Positions 1-6,082 of a stretch of DNA of 6,082 nucleotides are shown here, piece after piece. The stretch comes from JADFNO01 sp965369945 (GTDB lineage: Bacteria > Planctomycetota > Phycisphaerae > Phycisphaerales > SM1A02). The notes under the pieces are model-generated. The model was not told the DNA's origin. It saw only the letters and a program-made list of their open reading frames with translations, and did not search any database. The stretch lies in assembly GCA_965369945.1 (NCBI GenBank), contig CBDUST010000279.1, positions 1 to 6,082 on the forward strand. The letters run 5' to 3'. The translations under genes and the position numbers were made by a program. The first letter of the stretch is position 1. Each line of letters begins with the position of its first letter.

Positions 1-2
1 GT

Positions 3-155
3 CTCCACGTCGCTCCTGGATGCGCCCAATGCTTGTCCGACATCGGGCGACGTATCGCCAAGTTGCCCGAAAACTTGCGCCAGCGCCGAGCCCCCCAGGC
101 GGTCCTGCGCCCCGCCCAAATCGATGAGCATCAATTCGGTATCGCCGTGGTCGAC
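3..155 (-). pseudogene. purL: Internal fragment of long-type PurL (FGAM synthase), cut at both ends
   Basis: Read on the minus strand from 155 down to 3, the frame is open for 51 codons. It contains DTELMLIDLGG, then LGGSALAQVFGQLGD, then PDV. From memory, the E. coli enzyme has LLLIDLGKGNNALG, ATALAQVYRQLGD and PADV in the same order and spacing, so the family assignment is strong. PurL converts FGAR to FGAM with ATP and glutamine in cytosolic purine synthesis. The segment belongs to the second AIR-synthase-like half of the roughly 1300-residue single-chain enzyme typical of gamma- and betaproteobacteria, so about the first 60 percent is missing here. The upstream side ends at an in-frame TAG (minus strand, 156-158), not at a start codon. 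The other end runs off the window, so the rest of the gene may continue there. It is unrelated to the pseudopilin genes and is probably foreign to them or joined artificially. Confidence 0.8.
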
Positions 156-162
156 CTAGAGG
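150..162. other. Chimeric junction between antisense purL and the gspJ-like gene
   Basis: Recognisable PurL coding on the minus strand ends at 155. Pseudopilin coding on the plus strand is convincing from about 183 and may begin at 156. The six-base palindrome GTCGAC lies exactly at the edge (150-155). Both genes lack their 5' parts at this point and read away from it, which is not a natural gene arrangement. The exact join could lie anywhere from 150 to about 180, because the stretch LEGKVTSLG (156-182) cannot be assigned to either protein with certainty. Whether the join exists in a living genome or arose in the laboratory or assembly cannot be decided from the sequence. Confidence 0.7.
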
Positions 163-1463
163 GCAAGGTCACCAGCCTCGGTCAGGCGACGGCCGATGTG
201 CTCCAGGAGGCGGCGGCGATCGAGCGACAGATCCGCAGCGACTTTGAGCGCCTCGCGCCCAACGGCGTCTTTGCGATCCGCTGTAGATCGATCGCCAACG
301 ACATCAACGTTCCTATTGGTGGGCCGCTACTGAACCCCGCGCTACCAGCCGCAGCGACGATCCGGGCCGATCAGTTGCTATTTTTCACGAACGGCGTGGC
401 AGGAACGCAAGTCTTCGCCGGTTCCTCCGGCGCGAACCGCAAGCAGCAAGGGACGGCGGCCAGAATCTATTACGGCCATGCATTCCAAGTTCCCGGCGCC
501 GAGATCCTGACCGTCTCAGCCGATGCGGCACTTACCTTCAACAACGGCGACCCACTACGCCCCTGGTCACAGGACCCCGATCCGCCGTCCTTGAAGATGT
601 TGAACGCCATCCCTGGCAACCCTGTTGGCGATGTTGACGGAACCCAGCCTCTGGCCTCCCAATGGCTTCTGGCGAGACAGTCGGTCTTCCTAGCGGATGA
701 TGGCGGCAATCCCGCCTTCTATCTTCTCACGTCCGGTGGAATCAACTCAACCAACGCGATTTGGGACTTGGCCATCCGCAATTCGCGACTCGACATCGCC
801 GCCAGTCAACTCAACGACATTCGCAGCGATGTCACCAATTTCGGAAACAACGACTGGCCGACACAGCGAGGCATCATCGGCAACGATTATTTGTTTTACC
901 CGCGAGCCGAGCGTGTCGCGCCAAGTATGGATCGGTTGGACCATAGTCTGACCGCGAACGTCCTGGCCGGGGCGTGCAGCTCGTTCATCGTCGAGTGGAC
1001 GTACTCCAACGGCGTGGGTGAAGTGCGTGATGACTTTGGCAATGTGATATGGACTGGTTTCCAGCTCAACCCACCAGAACGGGAGCAGCCGTGGTTCGGC
1101 TTGGATGCTGATTTGGACGGCGATGGGATCCCGGAGCGCGGCGTGCATTTCTACAGTGACAGCACGTGGTGGGACGGCGCCCAGACGATCCTTCCCATTG
1201 ACACGATGCCGAACAATCTCGAAGAGGTCTTCGACGTCATACCGGGCCAATTGAGGGTCTACGAAGCGATCTTCGGTTACAACCGTACCACGCCGCTGGA
1301 TCCGGACACTGGTCAACCGTGGGTTCCTGACTCTTCTCCCAACGCCTATACGCCGTGGCCGTCGTCGATCCGCATCACGATGTTTTTGCACGATCCGGCT
1401 ACGAAGCTGGAATTCGGCCGTGAGATTCAGTTTGTGATCAATCTTCCGAGTCGAGTTGAGTAG
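156..1463 (+). CDS. GspJ-like minor pseudopilin, 5' end missing
   Basis: This is probably a minor pseudopilin of the GspJ/PulJ type, which in type II secretion sits at the tip of the periplasmic pseudopilus with GspI and GspK. About 435 residues remain. An amphipathic helix at 183-260 (QATADVLQEAAAIERQIRSD) matches the latter part of a pilin N-terminal helix. A strand, ADQLLFFTNG, follows at 366-395. The C-terminus at 1350-1448 (PSSIRITMFLHDP, then REIQFVINLP) has the pattern usual at the end of GspJ proteins. An acidic loop, DADLDGDGIPE (1104-1136), looks calcium-binding. The prepilin leader and hydrophobic helix are absent because the gene is broken at the junction. The same frame stays open to the left edge and offers a TTG at 33, but that stretch is the antisense of purL and should not be annotated as protein. 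Classical GspJ is about 200 residues, so this is an enlarged form. The family call rests on motif pattern and the GspK-like neighbour, not on a search. Confidence 0.65.
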   Translation, partial: LEGKVTSLGQATADVLQEAAAIERQIRSDFERLAPNGVFAIRCRSIANDINVPIGGPLLNPALPAAATIRADQLLFFTNGVAGTQVFAGSSGANRKQQGTAARIYYGHAFQVPGAEILTVSADAALTFNNGDPLRPWSQDPDPPSLKMLNAIPGNPVGDVDGTQPLASQWLLARQSVFLADDGGNPAFYLLTSGGINSTNAIWDLAIRNSRLDIAASQLNDIRSDVTNFGNNDWPTQRGIIGNDYLFYPRAERVAPSMDRLDHSLTANVLAGACSSFIVEWTYSNGVGEVRDDFGNVIWTGFQLNPPEREQPWFGLDADLDGDGIPERGVHFYSDSTWWDGAQTILPIDTMPNNLEEVFDVIPGQLRVYEAIFGYNRTTPLDPDTGQPWVPDSSPNAYTPWPSSIRITMFLHDPATKLEFGREIQFVINLPSRVE

Positions 1464-1502
1464 GGGAGAAGGGTAGCGCCCATGGACGCAGGAGCCGTAA
1501 GA
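1464..1502 (+). promoter_or_regulatory. Ribosome-binding region with two candidate starts for the gspK-like gene
   Basis: Only 18 bases separate the gspJ-like stop from the first ATG (1482), so the two genes are very probably co-transcribed. The purine run GGGAGAAGGG (1464-1473) lies 8 bases before ATG 1482. A second in-frame ATG at 1503 is preceded by AGGAG (1490-1494), also with 8 bases between, and this is the better Shine-Dalgarno match. The two starts differ by seven residues and both lie upstream of the predicted prepilin cleavage site, so the mature protein would be the same. No promoter is visible in this gap. Confidence 0.6.
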
Positions 1503-4500
1503 ATGAGACGTAACGCACGCTGCCCCCGGGCGAAAGTGTTGATCCCGCGGCGCGGCAACTCGATCGTGTTGGTGATGGGTATTCTGGTTCTGCTGGTGAT
1601 CATCGCCACGGCGTTCATTACCCGCACCCAAGCCGGGCGCGTGACGTCCAGCGTCATGGTGCGCAGCACGCTTCGCGACGACAATGCGCGAGCGACGGCT
1701 GAGATGCTCGCCCAGCTCCTGGGGGAGGCGCTGTTTCCCCGGCCGGTGAACGACGACCCCGTCACTGGTGACCCGGACGTACTGAACGACCTTGTTGCAG
1801 ACTCGAATTACCCTCGTTTAAGCCCCATTCGCAACCCGTTCCGGTACGGCGTGGATCAGGACGTCGACAATGACGGGTTTCCGGACTATCCGTATAACTT
1901 CGCGCCGTATCATGTCGTGCCGTATACGAATCTGCCGGACCCGCTCTTGTTAGATGCTCCAAACTGGCCGTCCGGACCGGGCAACCTCCACCCCGGTGCG
2001 GGTATCGCCAGTCCGTTCCTGGCCTTTGAGGGCAACCCAATCGGCAATCCGGGGTTCGGCGATACTCGATGGCTGGCCGACCATGAGCCCCTGCGATGGG
2101 ACACCAACGGCGATGGCATCCTCGACGCCTTCTCCCACTGGCGACACATGACCAACATCGCCCATGCCAACAATGGATTCCGCATTGTTTTCGGCATCCA
2201 GGATGTGGGTGATAATGAGGTCGATCCGTTTGGGCTCGGCCGACTTATCATGGACCTCTCCGTCCCCGCTGAGCAATGGTTGGCGGTGTTGCCGGAAGTA
2301 ACTCCGGGCGTTCCGATGTTCAACGCGATCAGTGGAAACGCCTTCCTTGTGGACGAAGCCGATTTCTTCGGTCGTTGGGGCGACTGGTTCTTCGAGTATG
2401 CCAACACGTACTGGGATCCAGCGCTCGTCCCCCCGAATTTCTATGACCTGAGCGACCTGGACGGCGACGGTGATCCGTTCGATCATCCCGATGGCGACTC
2501 GCCGCAGGATGAGTTTGTCGCCGGCAGCGCTCGTCATGCGGTGTCCAGCATTCTTGCGGACACCGACGGTGACGGGTTCACCGATTCCTTCTGGTACCTC
2601 GCTCCGACGATGACGGAGCGCGGCATTCGCCAGATCGTGGCGGTGCGCATCGTTGACAACAGCGCGATGCTCAATGCGAACGTCGCCACCCGCTTCCTTC
2701 GCAACGACACCGACTTTATTGCGCTTGGACCCCAAAAGACCCGCGGTCAGACACCGGCTGACCTAGCCTTGGTCGGTCAAAACGCCGGCGGACTCGGCGC
2801 CGACAACTGGAACGTAGGCATTTATGACAGTCCCCTCAATGCCGTACAGGACTTGTACTTCGATCCAGGTGGCACGGACTATGTGGTTGAATATCTTTCG
2901 GCCCGCTGGGACGACCATGTTGACGAAGTTGGACTCGGCGGCGGCGTTGGGAATCCCAATCCGACTCCCACGGCCCAGCAGCGCCTTGACTACTGGCGCC
3001 GCAGTGGGCTGGATCCCCTGAGCCCTGCTTTGGGTGTGCCGAATTACACGCCCTTTGCGCCGACTGATGAACTCGAACTAAGAATGTATCACGGCAACAA
3101 CTATCCGTGGATCTACAGTCGGTACGAGTACTCGGTCCAACCCGTAAATTGTCCGGGCGTGTTTTGCAACTGCCCGCCGGACCATAATTGCGCTCAATTC
3201 CTCCGTGCTTCAACCGCCCGAGAAGAATCGAGCGAGTACCTGAACCAGTTGAACAACGTCCAACTCCTTCGCGATAATCGACGGAAGCTGACGTTGTTCA
3301 GCGGAGCGCGGAACGACCAGATGCCGCCGTGGTTGTGGCTGTTTGCCTCTCCCAATGCTGACAACAACAACGACGGTTTTGTCAACGAGATCGACTTCAA
3401 CTTGTGGCTCGCTGGGACGCGAAAGTTCGACCTGCGTCTGCCGCCCATTGATCTGGACAACGATGGGATCACTGAAGAGGATGTCGATGGTGATGGCGAC
3501 GTGGAGCTTGACCCCGATGATGTGAAGTTGCTTGGCGAGAATCTGCGTCGCCGGTTATTACGTGCTCTGATCGATGATGCCGACGAGTCGTACTACGGCG
3601 ATGCGGTGAACCTGGGCGACACCCAGATGCTGGCCGCGAGTTTGGCCGCCAACATTCTGGCGTACCGCGATCTGCACGATCTGAATGGCGACGCCCCTCT
3701 GACCGACGCGGTTGCGTTGTACCCAGAGATCGGGCCGCCCTTCCATCGCTACCTGGGTATGGAGCGCCAGCCGTTCCTTCTGGAGGCGTTTATTGGTCAC
3801 GTGTATAAGGCCGTCGAAGTTCCGGATGCAGATCCCCTTAACATCCCCTATAGCAACTCCGGCAATTACGTAATCCTGGAAGACCCAACTCTCCGCAGCA
3901 CAGTGGTTGCGGTGCAGTTGGCGAATCCATTTGATGAACCGATTGATCTTTCGCTGTATGAGGTTTCAGTTTTCGGGCAGGTGGTGGATCTGGGGCCGCT
4001 CGGCCTGAACCTGGGGCAGCTTCCAGCAGCGACGGACGACAATCCCAGGACGCTCGTGCTGTATGTTCTTGAGAACGACCTCATGGGCGATGCGCTGCAA
4101 ACCAAGTGGCTGGACTTCATGGACCTATCAGGTATTGGAGATCTGCCCTCTGGTAGCATCGTTCGCGAAGTTGGTTCGTGGAGCACGGATCGCGGCGATT
4201 ACGACACGAGTAACGCTGATGCCATCGTTATCCGTCGCCGAAATTCAGTCCCCCCGAATGAGCCTGTCGTTATCGATCGGATCGATTCGCCGGCGCTGGC
4301 TGATCGGCTGTTTGGTGAGGAAATAAACGACCTTCTGAACAATATCCCACCGGACAAGCCGGTGATCCCTCCGCTGGCGGCCGCTGGCCCATATCCAGGC
4401 ATCGACCTGGGGCCGGCTCTGGCTGGCTTCGACCACTGGGTGCAGTGGGGGCGGGTGACTCGCGCCTGGGGTTACGACATTGATGGCGATGTCTTCTATG

Positions 4501-5918
4501 ACCCTAATGAGCGCAATCCGCGGTATGTTTTCGGGAAGCGTGCGGTTGTTAAGCCGACCGCTGGGACGACACCGGATGGGAGCTTCATCGCCGGTGGAAA
4601 CAAGTACAAGTTCGGCGATAACCCCGACACCCCGAATCCCTGGTTCGCGCGGAACTACAAGAACGTTGATGGTTTCACGGTCAGTCGCAAGCCTACGTTC
4701 TTCGACATGTATCACAACAACGACCCCGCCAACCCTTCGTGGAGCTATCCGAACAAGGGTTGGTACGGCCAGGGTGAGCCGGGCAGCGTGGACGTACCTC
4801 CGAACGGTCCGGGCAACCCGGGCGACTTGAAGCTCGACTTCCCCATGCAGATGCTCCAGAAGGACCGCGACTTTGATCAGGTCGGCGAGCTGTTGAACGT
4901 GTGGTTGTACGGGCACGAATTGGAGTTCGACATCAGCGGCGCCTACGTCGGGACCACGGAAACGTTCTCAGAGTTCATGATCGATCAGGACCTGGTGGGC
5001 CGTGGTGAGCGAGTGAACCGTCTGCGGGTGGAGCCGAAAACGATCCTTGGGGACACGTTCAGCGCCGTCATTGGTGTGGGCGACCCCGACGATCTGCTCG
5101 ATCCGCTCCATAGTGTGCCGGCTTTGCCGGCTGGGGCGCGGGTGCTGGATGCGTTTGTTTGCGACGATCGAGGGGTGAATGCCGGCGGTAGTCGGTTCGG
5201 CAACGCTAACGGATACTCGGGCAAGATTACGCCCGGGTTGATCAACATCAATACGGCGGGTGTGCCAGTTCTGCGCTCAGCGCCGCACATGGCGAGACTT
5301 GTTCACGAACTGGATTCGCCATCGGGCAATCCGTATGTGCGCGTGCCGGAGGCGATCACCCGCTATCGCGAGCGGTTCGGCAATCCGAGTAATGCAATGG
5401 ATTCGCTACCGGCCTACGGCGATCGTGGCGGGACCGGCTTTCTCGGTAACGCCGGTTTGGATGACCTTCGCGGCGATCGCGGTTTCGCCTCATTGGGTGA
5501 GTTGATGCTGCTTCTTCGATCAGCTTCAACCCCCGGGCTGAATTCTCTGGAGCCCAACGAGAATTGGCGGATCGACTTTGCTGGGAAAGTGCCGTACGTC
5601 GTCGGAGGGTCCACACGGATCAGTACGGACGTGAACGATCTGGCCGGGAACGATCCGGACCTCGTAGCGGAGGATTCTGAGGAGCTGAATCTGTTGTTCG
5701 CAGGCATGTCGAACATACTGACCACGCGAAGCGACGTGTTCACCGTATATTTCAGGGTGCGCAGCTTCATCCAGAACCCGACGACCCAAGTGTGGGATGC
5801 GACCAACCCCGAATTCATCGTGGACGACAGCCGGTACGTGATGTTGGTTGATCGCAGCGAAGTGAATCACCCCAACGATAAGCCGAAGATTTTGTACCTG
5901 GAGAAGTTGCCGAAATAA
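1482..5918 (+). CDS. Giant GspK-like minor pseudopilin with calcium-loop insertions
   Basis: This 1478-residue protein is built on a GspK/PulK-type plan. GspK caps the tip of the type II secretion pseudopilus in the periplasm. Residues 1-25 form a basic leader ending RRG, with likely prepilin peptidase cleavage at G25/N26. Residues 28-47 are a single hydrophobic helix (IVLVMGILVLLVIIATAF). Position +5 is Leu instead of Glu, as expected for GspK. The helix continues to about 85. Late family signatures are LININTAGVPVLRSAP (1253-1268), FASLGELMLLL (1335-1345) and ILTTRSDVFTVYFRVRSF (1412-1429). Classical GspK is about 320 residues, so roughly 1100 residues are extra. These include acidic DxDxDG-type loops near 125-135, 207-215, 325-339, 360-368, 627-638, 657-681 and 999-1007. 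There is also a four-cysteine cluster (557-570) and a possible beta-sandwich near 805-862. The nominal start is 1482; ATG 1503 has a better ribosome-binding site. The gene directly follows the gspJ-like gene and ends before a terminator. The fold class is well supported, but the role of the insertions is unknown. Confidence 0.8.
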   Translation: MDAGAVRMRRNARCPRAKVLIPRRGNSIVLVMGILVLLVIIATAFITRTQAGRVTSSVMVRSTLRDDNARATAEMLAQLLGEALFPRPVNDDPVTGDPDVLNDLVADSNYPRLSPIRNPFRYGVDQDVDNDGFPDYPYNFAPYHVVPYTNLPDPLLLDAPNWPSGPGNLHPGAGIASPFLAFEGNPIGNPGFGDTRWLADHEPLRWDTNGDGILDAFSHWRHMTNIAHANNGFRIVFGIQDVGDNEVDPFGLGRLIMDLSVPAEQWLAVLPEVTPGVPMFNAISGNAFLVDEADFFGRWGDWFFEYANTYWDPALVPPNFYDLSDLDGDGDPFDHPDGDSPQDEFVAGSARHAVSSILADTDGDGFTDSFWYLAPTMTERGIRQIVAVRIVDNSAMLNANVATRFLRNDTDFIALGPQKTRGQTPADLALVGQNAGGLGADNWNVGIYDSPLNAVQDLYFDPGGTDYVVEYLSARWDDHVDEVGLGGGVGNPNPTPTAQQRLDYWRRSGLDPLSPALGVPNYTPFAPTDELELRMYHGNNYPWIYSRYEYSVQPVNCPGVFCNCPPDHNCAQFLRASTAREESSEYLNQLNNVQLLRDNRRKLTLFSGARNDQMPPWLWLFASPNADNNNDGFVNEIDFNLWLAGTRKFDLRLPPIDLDNDGITEEDVDGDGDVELDPDDVKLLGENLRRRLLRALIDDADESYYGDAVNLGDTQMLAASLAANILAYRDLHDLNGDAPLTDAVALYPEIGPPFHRYLGMERQPFLLEAFIGHVYKAVEVPDADPLNIPYSNSGNYVILEDPTLRSTVVAVQLANPFDEPIDLSLYEVSVFGQVVDLGPLGLNLGQLPAATDDNPRTLVLYVLENDLMGDALQTKWLDFMDLSGIGDLPSGSIVREVGSWSTDRGDYDTSNADAIVIRRRNSVPPNEPVVIDRIDSPALADRLFGEEINDLLNNIPPDKPVIPPLAAAGPYPGIDLGPALAGFDHWVQWGRVTRAWGYDIDGDVFYDPNERNPRYVFGKRAVVKPTAGTTPDGSFIAGGNKYKFGDNPDTPNPWFARNYKNVDGFTVSRKPTFFDMYHNNDPANPSWSYPNKGWYGQGEPGSVDVPPNGPGNPGDLKLDFPMQMLQKDRDFDQVGELLNVWLYGHELEFDISGAYVGTTETFSEFMIDQDLVGRGERVNRLRVEPKTILGDTFSAVIGVGDPDDLLDPLHSVPALPAGARVLDAFVCDDRGVNAGGSRFGNANGYSGKITPGLININTAGVPVLRSAPHMARLVHELDSPSGNPYVRVPEAITRYRERFGNPSNAMDSLPAYGDRGGTGFLGNAGLDDLRGDRGFASLGELMLLLRSASTPGLNSLEPNENWRIDFAGKVPYVVGGSTRISTDVNDLAGNDPDLVAEDSEELNLLFAGMSNILTTRSDVFTVYFRVRSFIQNPTTQVWDATNPEFIVDDSRYVMLVDRSEVNHPNDKPKILYLEKLPK
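1554..1622 (+). other. Prepilin cleavage site and N-terminal hydrophobic helix of the GspK-like protein
   Basis: The codons for RRG end at 1556, and the next residue (N26, 1557-1559) would become the new N-terminus. Downstream are about 20 uncharged, mostly aliphatic residues up to 1622, followed by RTQAGR. This is the class III signal arrangement: short basic leader, Gly at -1, then a membrane helix that later packs in the filament core. It implies processing by a prepilin peptidase and inner-membrane insertion before assembly. The peptidase gene is not in this window. Confidence 0.75.
3348..3536 (+). other. Dockerin-like pair of calcium-loop motifs inside the GspK-like protein
   Basis: Residues 625-638 read NADNNNDGFVNEID and are followed by FNLWL. 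Residues 667-684 read DVDGDGDVELDPDDVKLL. Both fit the loop-helix pattern DxNxDGxVxxxDxxxL of dockerin type I repeats and EF-hand-like calcium sites. A third acidic loop, DLDNDGITEED (657-667), abuts the second. The spacing of about 40 residues between the two full motifs is longer than in a standard dockerin. The resemblance is by pattern only; binding to calcium or to a cohesin is inferred, not shown. Confidence 0.5.
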
Positions 5919-5934
5919 TCGGCGTGGCTGTTCT

Positions 5935-5968
5935 ACCAAACACCAACAACCAACAACTAATAACTAAT
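5935..5968 (+). repeat. AAC/TAA-rich low-complexity tract downstream of the gspK-like gene
   Basis: After the stop codon the composition changes sharply. A stretch made of overlapping CCAA, CAACAAC and CTAATAACTAA units contains almost no G. It is an irregular short-unit tract, not a clean tandem array. It lies between the stop codon and the terminator stem and would form an unstructured segment of the transcript. Confidence 0.5.
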
Positions 5969-5971
5969 TCG

Positions 5972-6019
5972 CCCGTGCCCCGTCACGCTCATCCGCTGTG
6001 TTCGGGGCGCGGGTTTTTT
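5972..6019 (+). terminator. Rho-independent terminator of the pseudopilin unit
   Basis: CCCGTGCCCC (5972-5981) pairs over ten positions with GGGGCGCGGG (6004-6013), with one G-U pair. Six T follow directly (6014-6019). The 22-base loop can form a small inner stem (CACG with TGTG). The T run is only on the plus-strand side, so it acts for the gspJ-gspK unit and not for a convergent gene. It lies 53 bases after the gspK-like stop codon. Confidence 0.85.
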
Positions 6020-6060
6020 GATTGGAGGCACTGGGCGCTAGGTATTTGGCATATGGCACT

Positions 6061-6079
6061 AGAGCGGTGTGATCGCTCT
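6061..6079. repeat. Short inverted repeat near the right edge
   Basis: AGAGCG (6061-6066) and CGCTCT (6074-6079) form a perfect six-base inverted repeat with a seven-base loop. No T run follows within the window, so it is not clearly a terminator. It could be an operator-like site for a gene to the right, or chance. The sequence from 6020 to 6082 contains no open gene that I can support. Confidence 0.3.
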
Positions 6080-6082
6080 GTC

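Noticed and set aside
33..155. Plus-strand TTG start at 33 and the residues it would add to the GspJ-like protein
   Set aside because: These codons are the exact antisense of a recognisable PurL segment, contain no prepilin helix, and follow an open frame to the left edge.
156..270. Minus-strand open stretch ending at the TAG at 156-158
   Set aside because: It is codon-register antisense of the GspJ-like helix. It does not continue the PurL sequence and matches nothing I recognise.
1464..1481. Separate promoter for the gspK-like gene
   Set aside because: The gap is only 18 bases and is taken up by a ribosome-binding site; no -10 or -35 boxes are seen.
747..1631. Long minus-strand open frame of 294 codons
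   Set aside because: It lies antisense to the end of gspJ and the start of gspK, is Arg/His/Val-rich with no domain, and is typical of a GC-rich coding shadow.
1950..2735. Minus-strand open frame of 261 codons
   Set aside because: It is fully antisense to the GspK-like gene, in register with it, and has no recognisable motif or ribosome-binding site.
4245..4916. Minus-strand open frame of 223 codons
   Set aside because: It is a shadow of the GspK-like gene; the opposite strand carries clear family-consistent coding.
5526..5939. Minus-strand open frame overlapping the gspK-like 3' end
   Set aside because: It is antisense to the conserved GspK C-terminal region and runs into the non-coding tail without gene-like features.
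5972..6019. Bidirectional terminator
   Set aside because: Only the plus-strand side has a T run. The minus-strand exit from the stem is not T-rich at once, and no convergent gene is visible.
1..6082. CRISPR array, tRNA, rRNA or insertion sequence
   Set aside because: No regularly spaced repeats, no cloverleaf or rRNA-like segments, and no transposase or paired terminal repeats were seen on either strand.

Overview
The window is a nearly continuous plus-strand two-gene unit encoding enlarged minor pseudopilins of the type II secretion / type IV filament class. A GspJ-like gene (5' end missing, stop at 1463) is followed after 18 bases by a very long GspK-like gene (1482-5918, 1478 aa). A rho-independent terminator at 5972-6019 closes the unit. 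The moderately high GC content, the very large GspK-like protein and the many DxDxDG-type acidic loops suggest a planctomycete-like bacterium or a relative. That is an inference from protein style; no taxonomic marker gene is present.

The left edge differs from the rest. Bases 3-155, read on the minus strand, encode an unmistakable internal piece of long-type PurL (phosphoribosylformylglycinamidine synthase). The PurL reading stops abruptly at 155/156, and GspJ-like sequence begins there on the plus strand without its prepilin leader or hydrophobic helix. Two unrelated genes, each lacking its 5' part and pointing away from one shared point, indicate a rearrangement or, more likely, a chimeric join made during cloning, amplification or assembly. 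The plus-strand frame happens to stay open across the join, so a naive gene call (for example a TTG start at 33) acquires about 41 false residues.

Layout: 1-155, antisense purL fragment; 150-162, junction; 156-1463, GspJ-like gene; 1464-1502, ribosome-binding region with two possible starts; 1482-5918, GspK-like gene; 5919-6082, non-coding, with an AAC-rich tract, the terminator and a small inverted repeat. In known type II secretion systems GspI, GspJ and GspK form the pseudopilus tip, so the two proteins are probably partners in one tip complex. Both are much larger than the classical proteins and both carry probable calcium-binding loops. The GspK-like protein has about seven such loops, including a dockerin-like pair, and a four-cysteine cluster. 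It is the most unusual object in the window.
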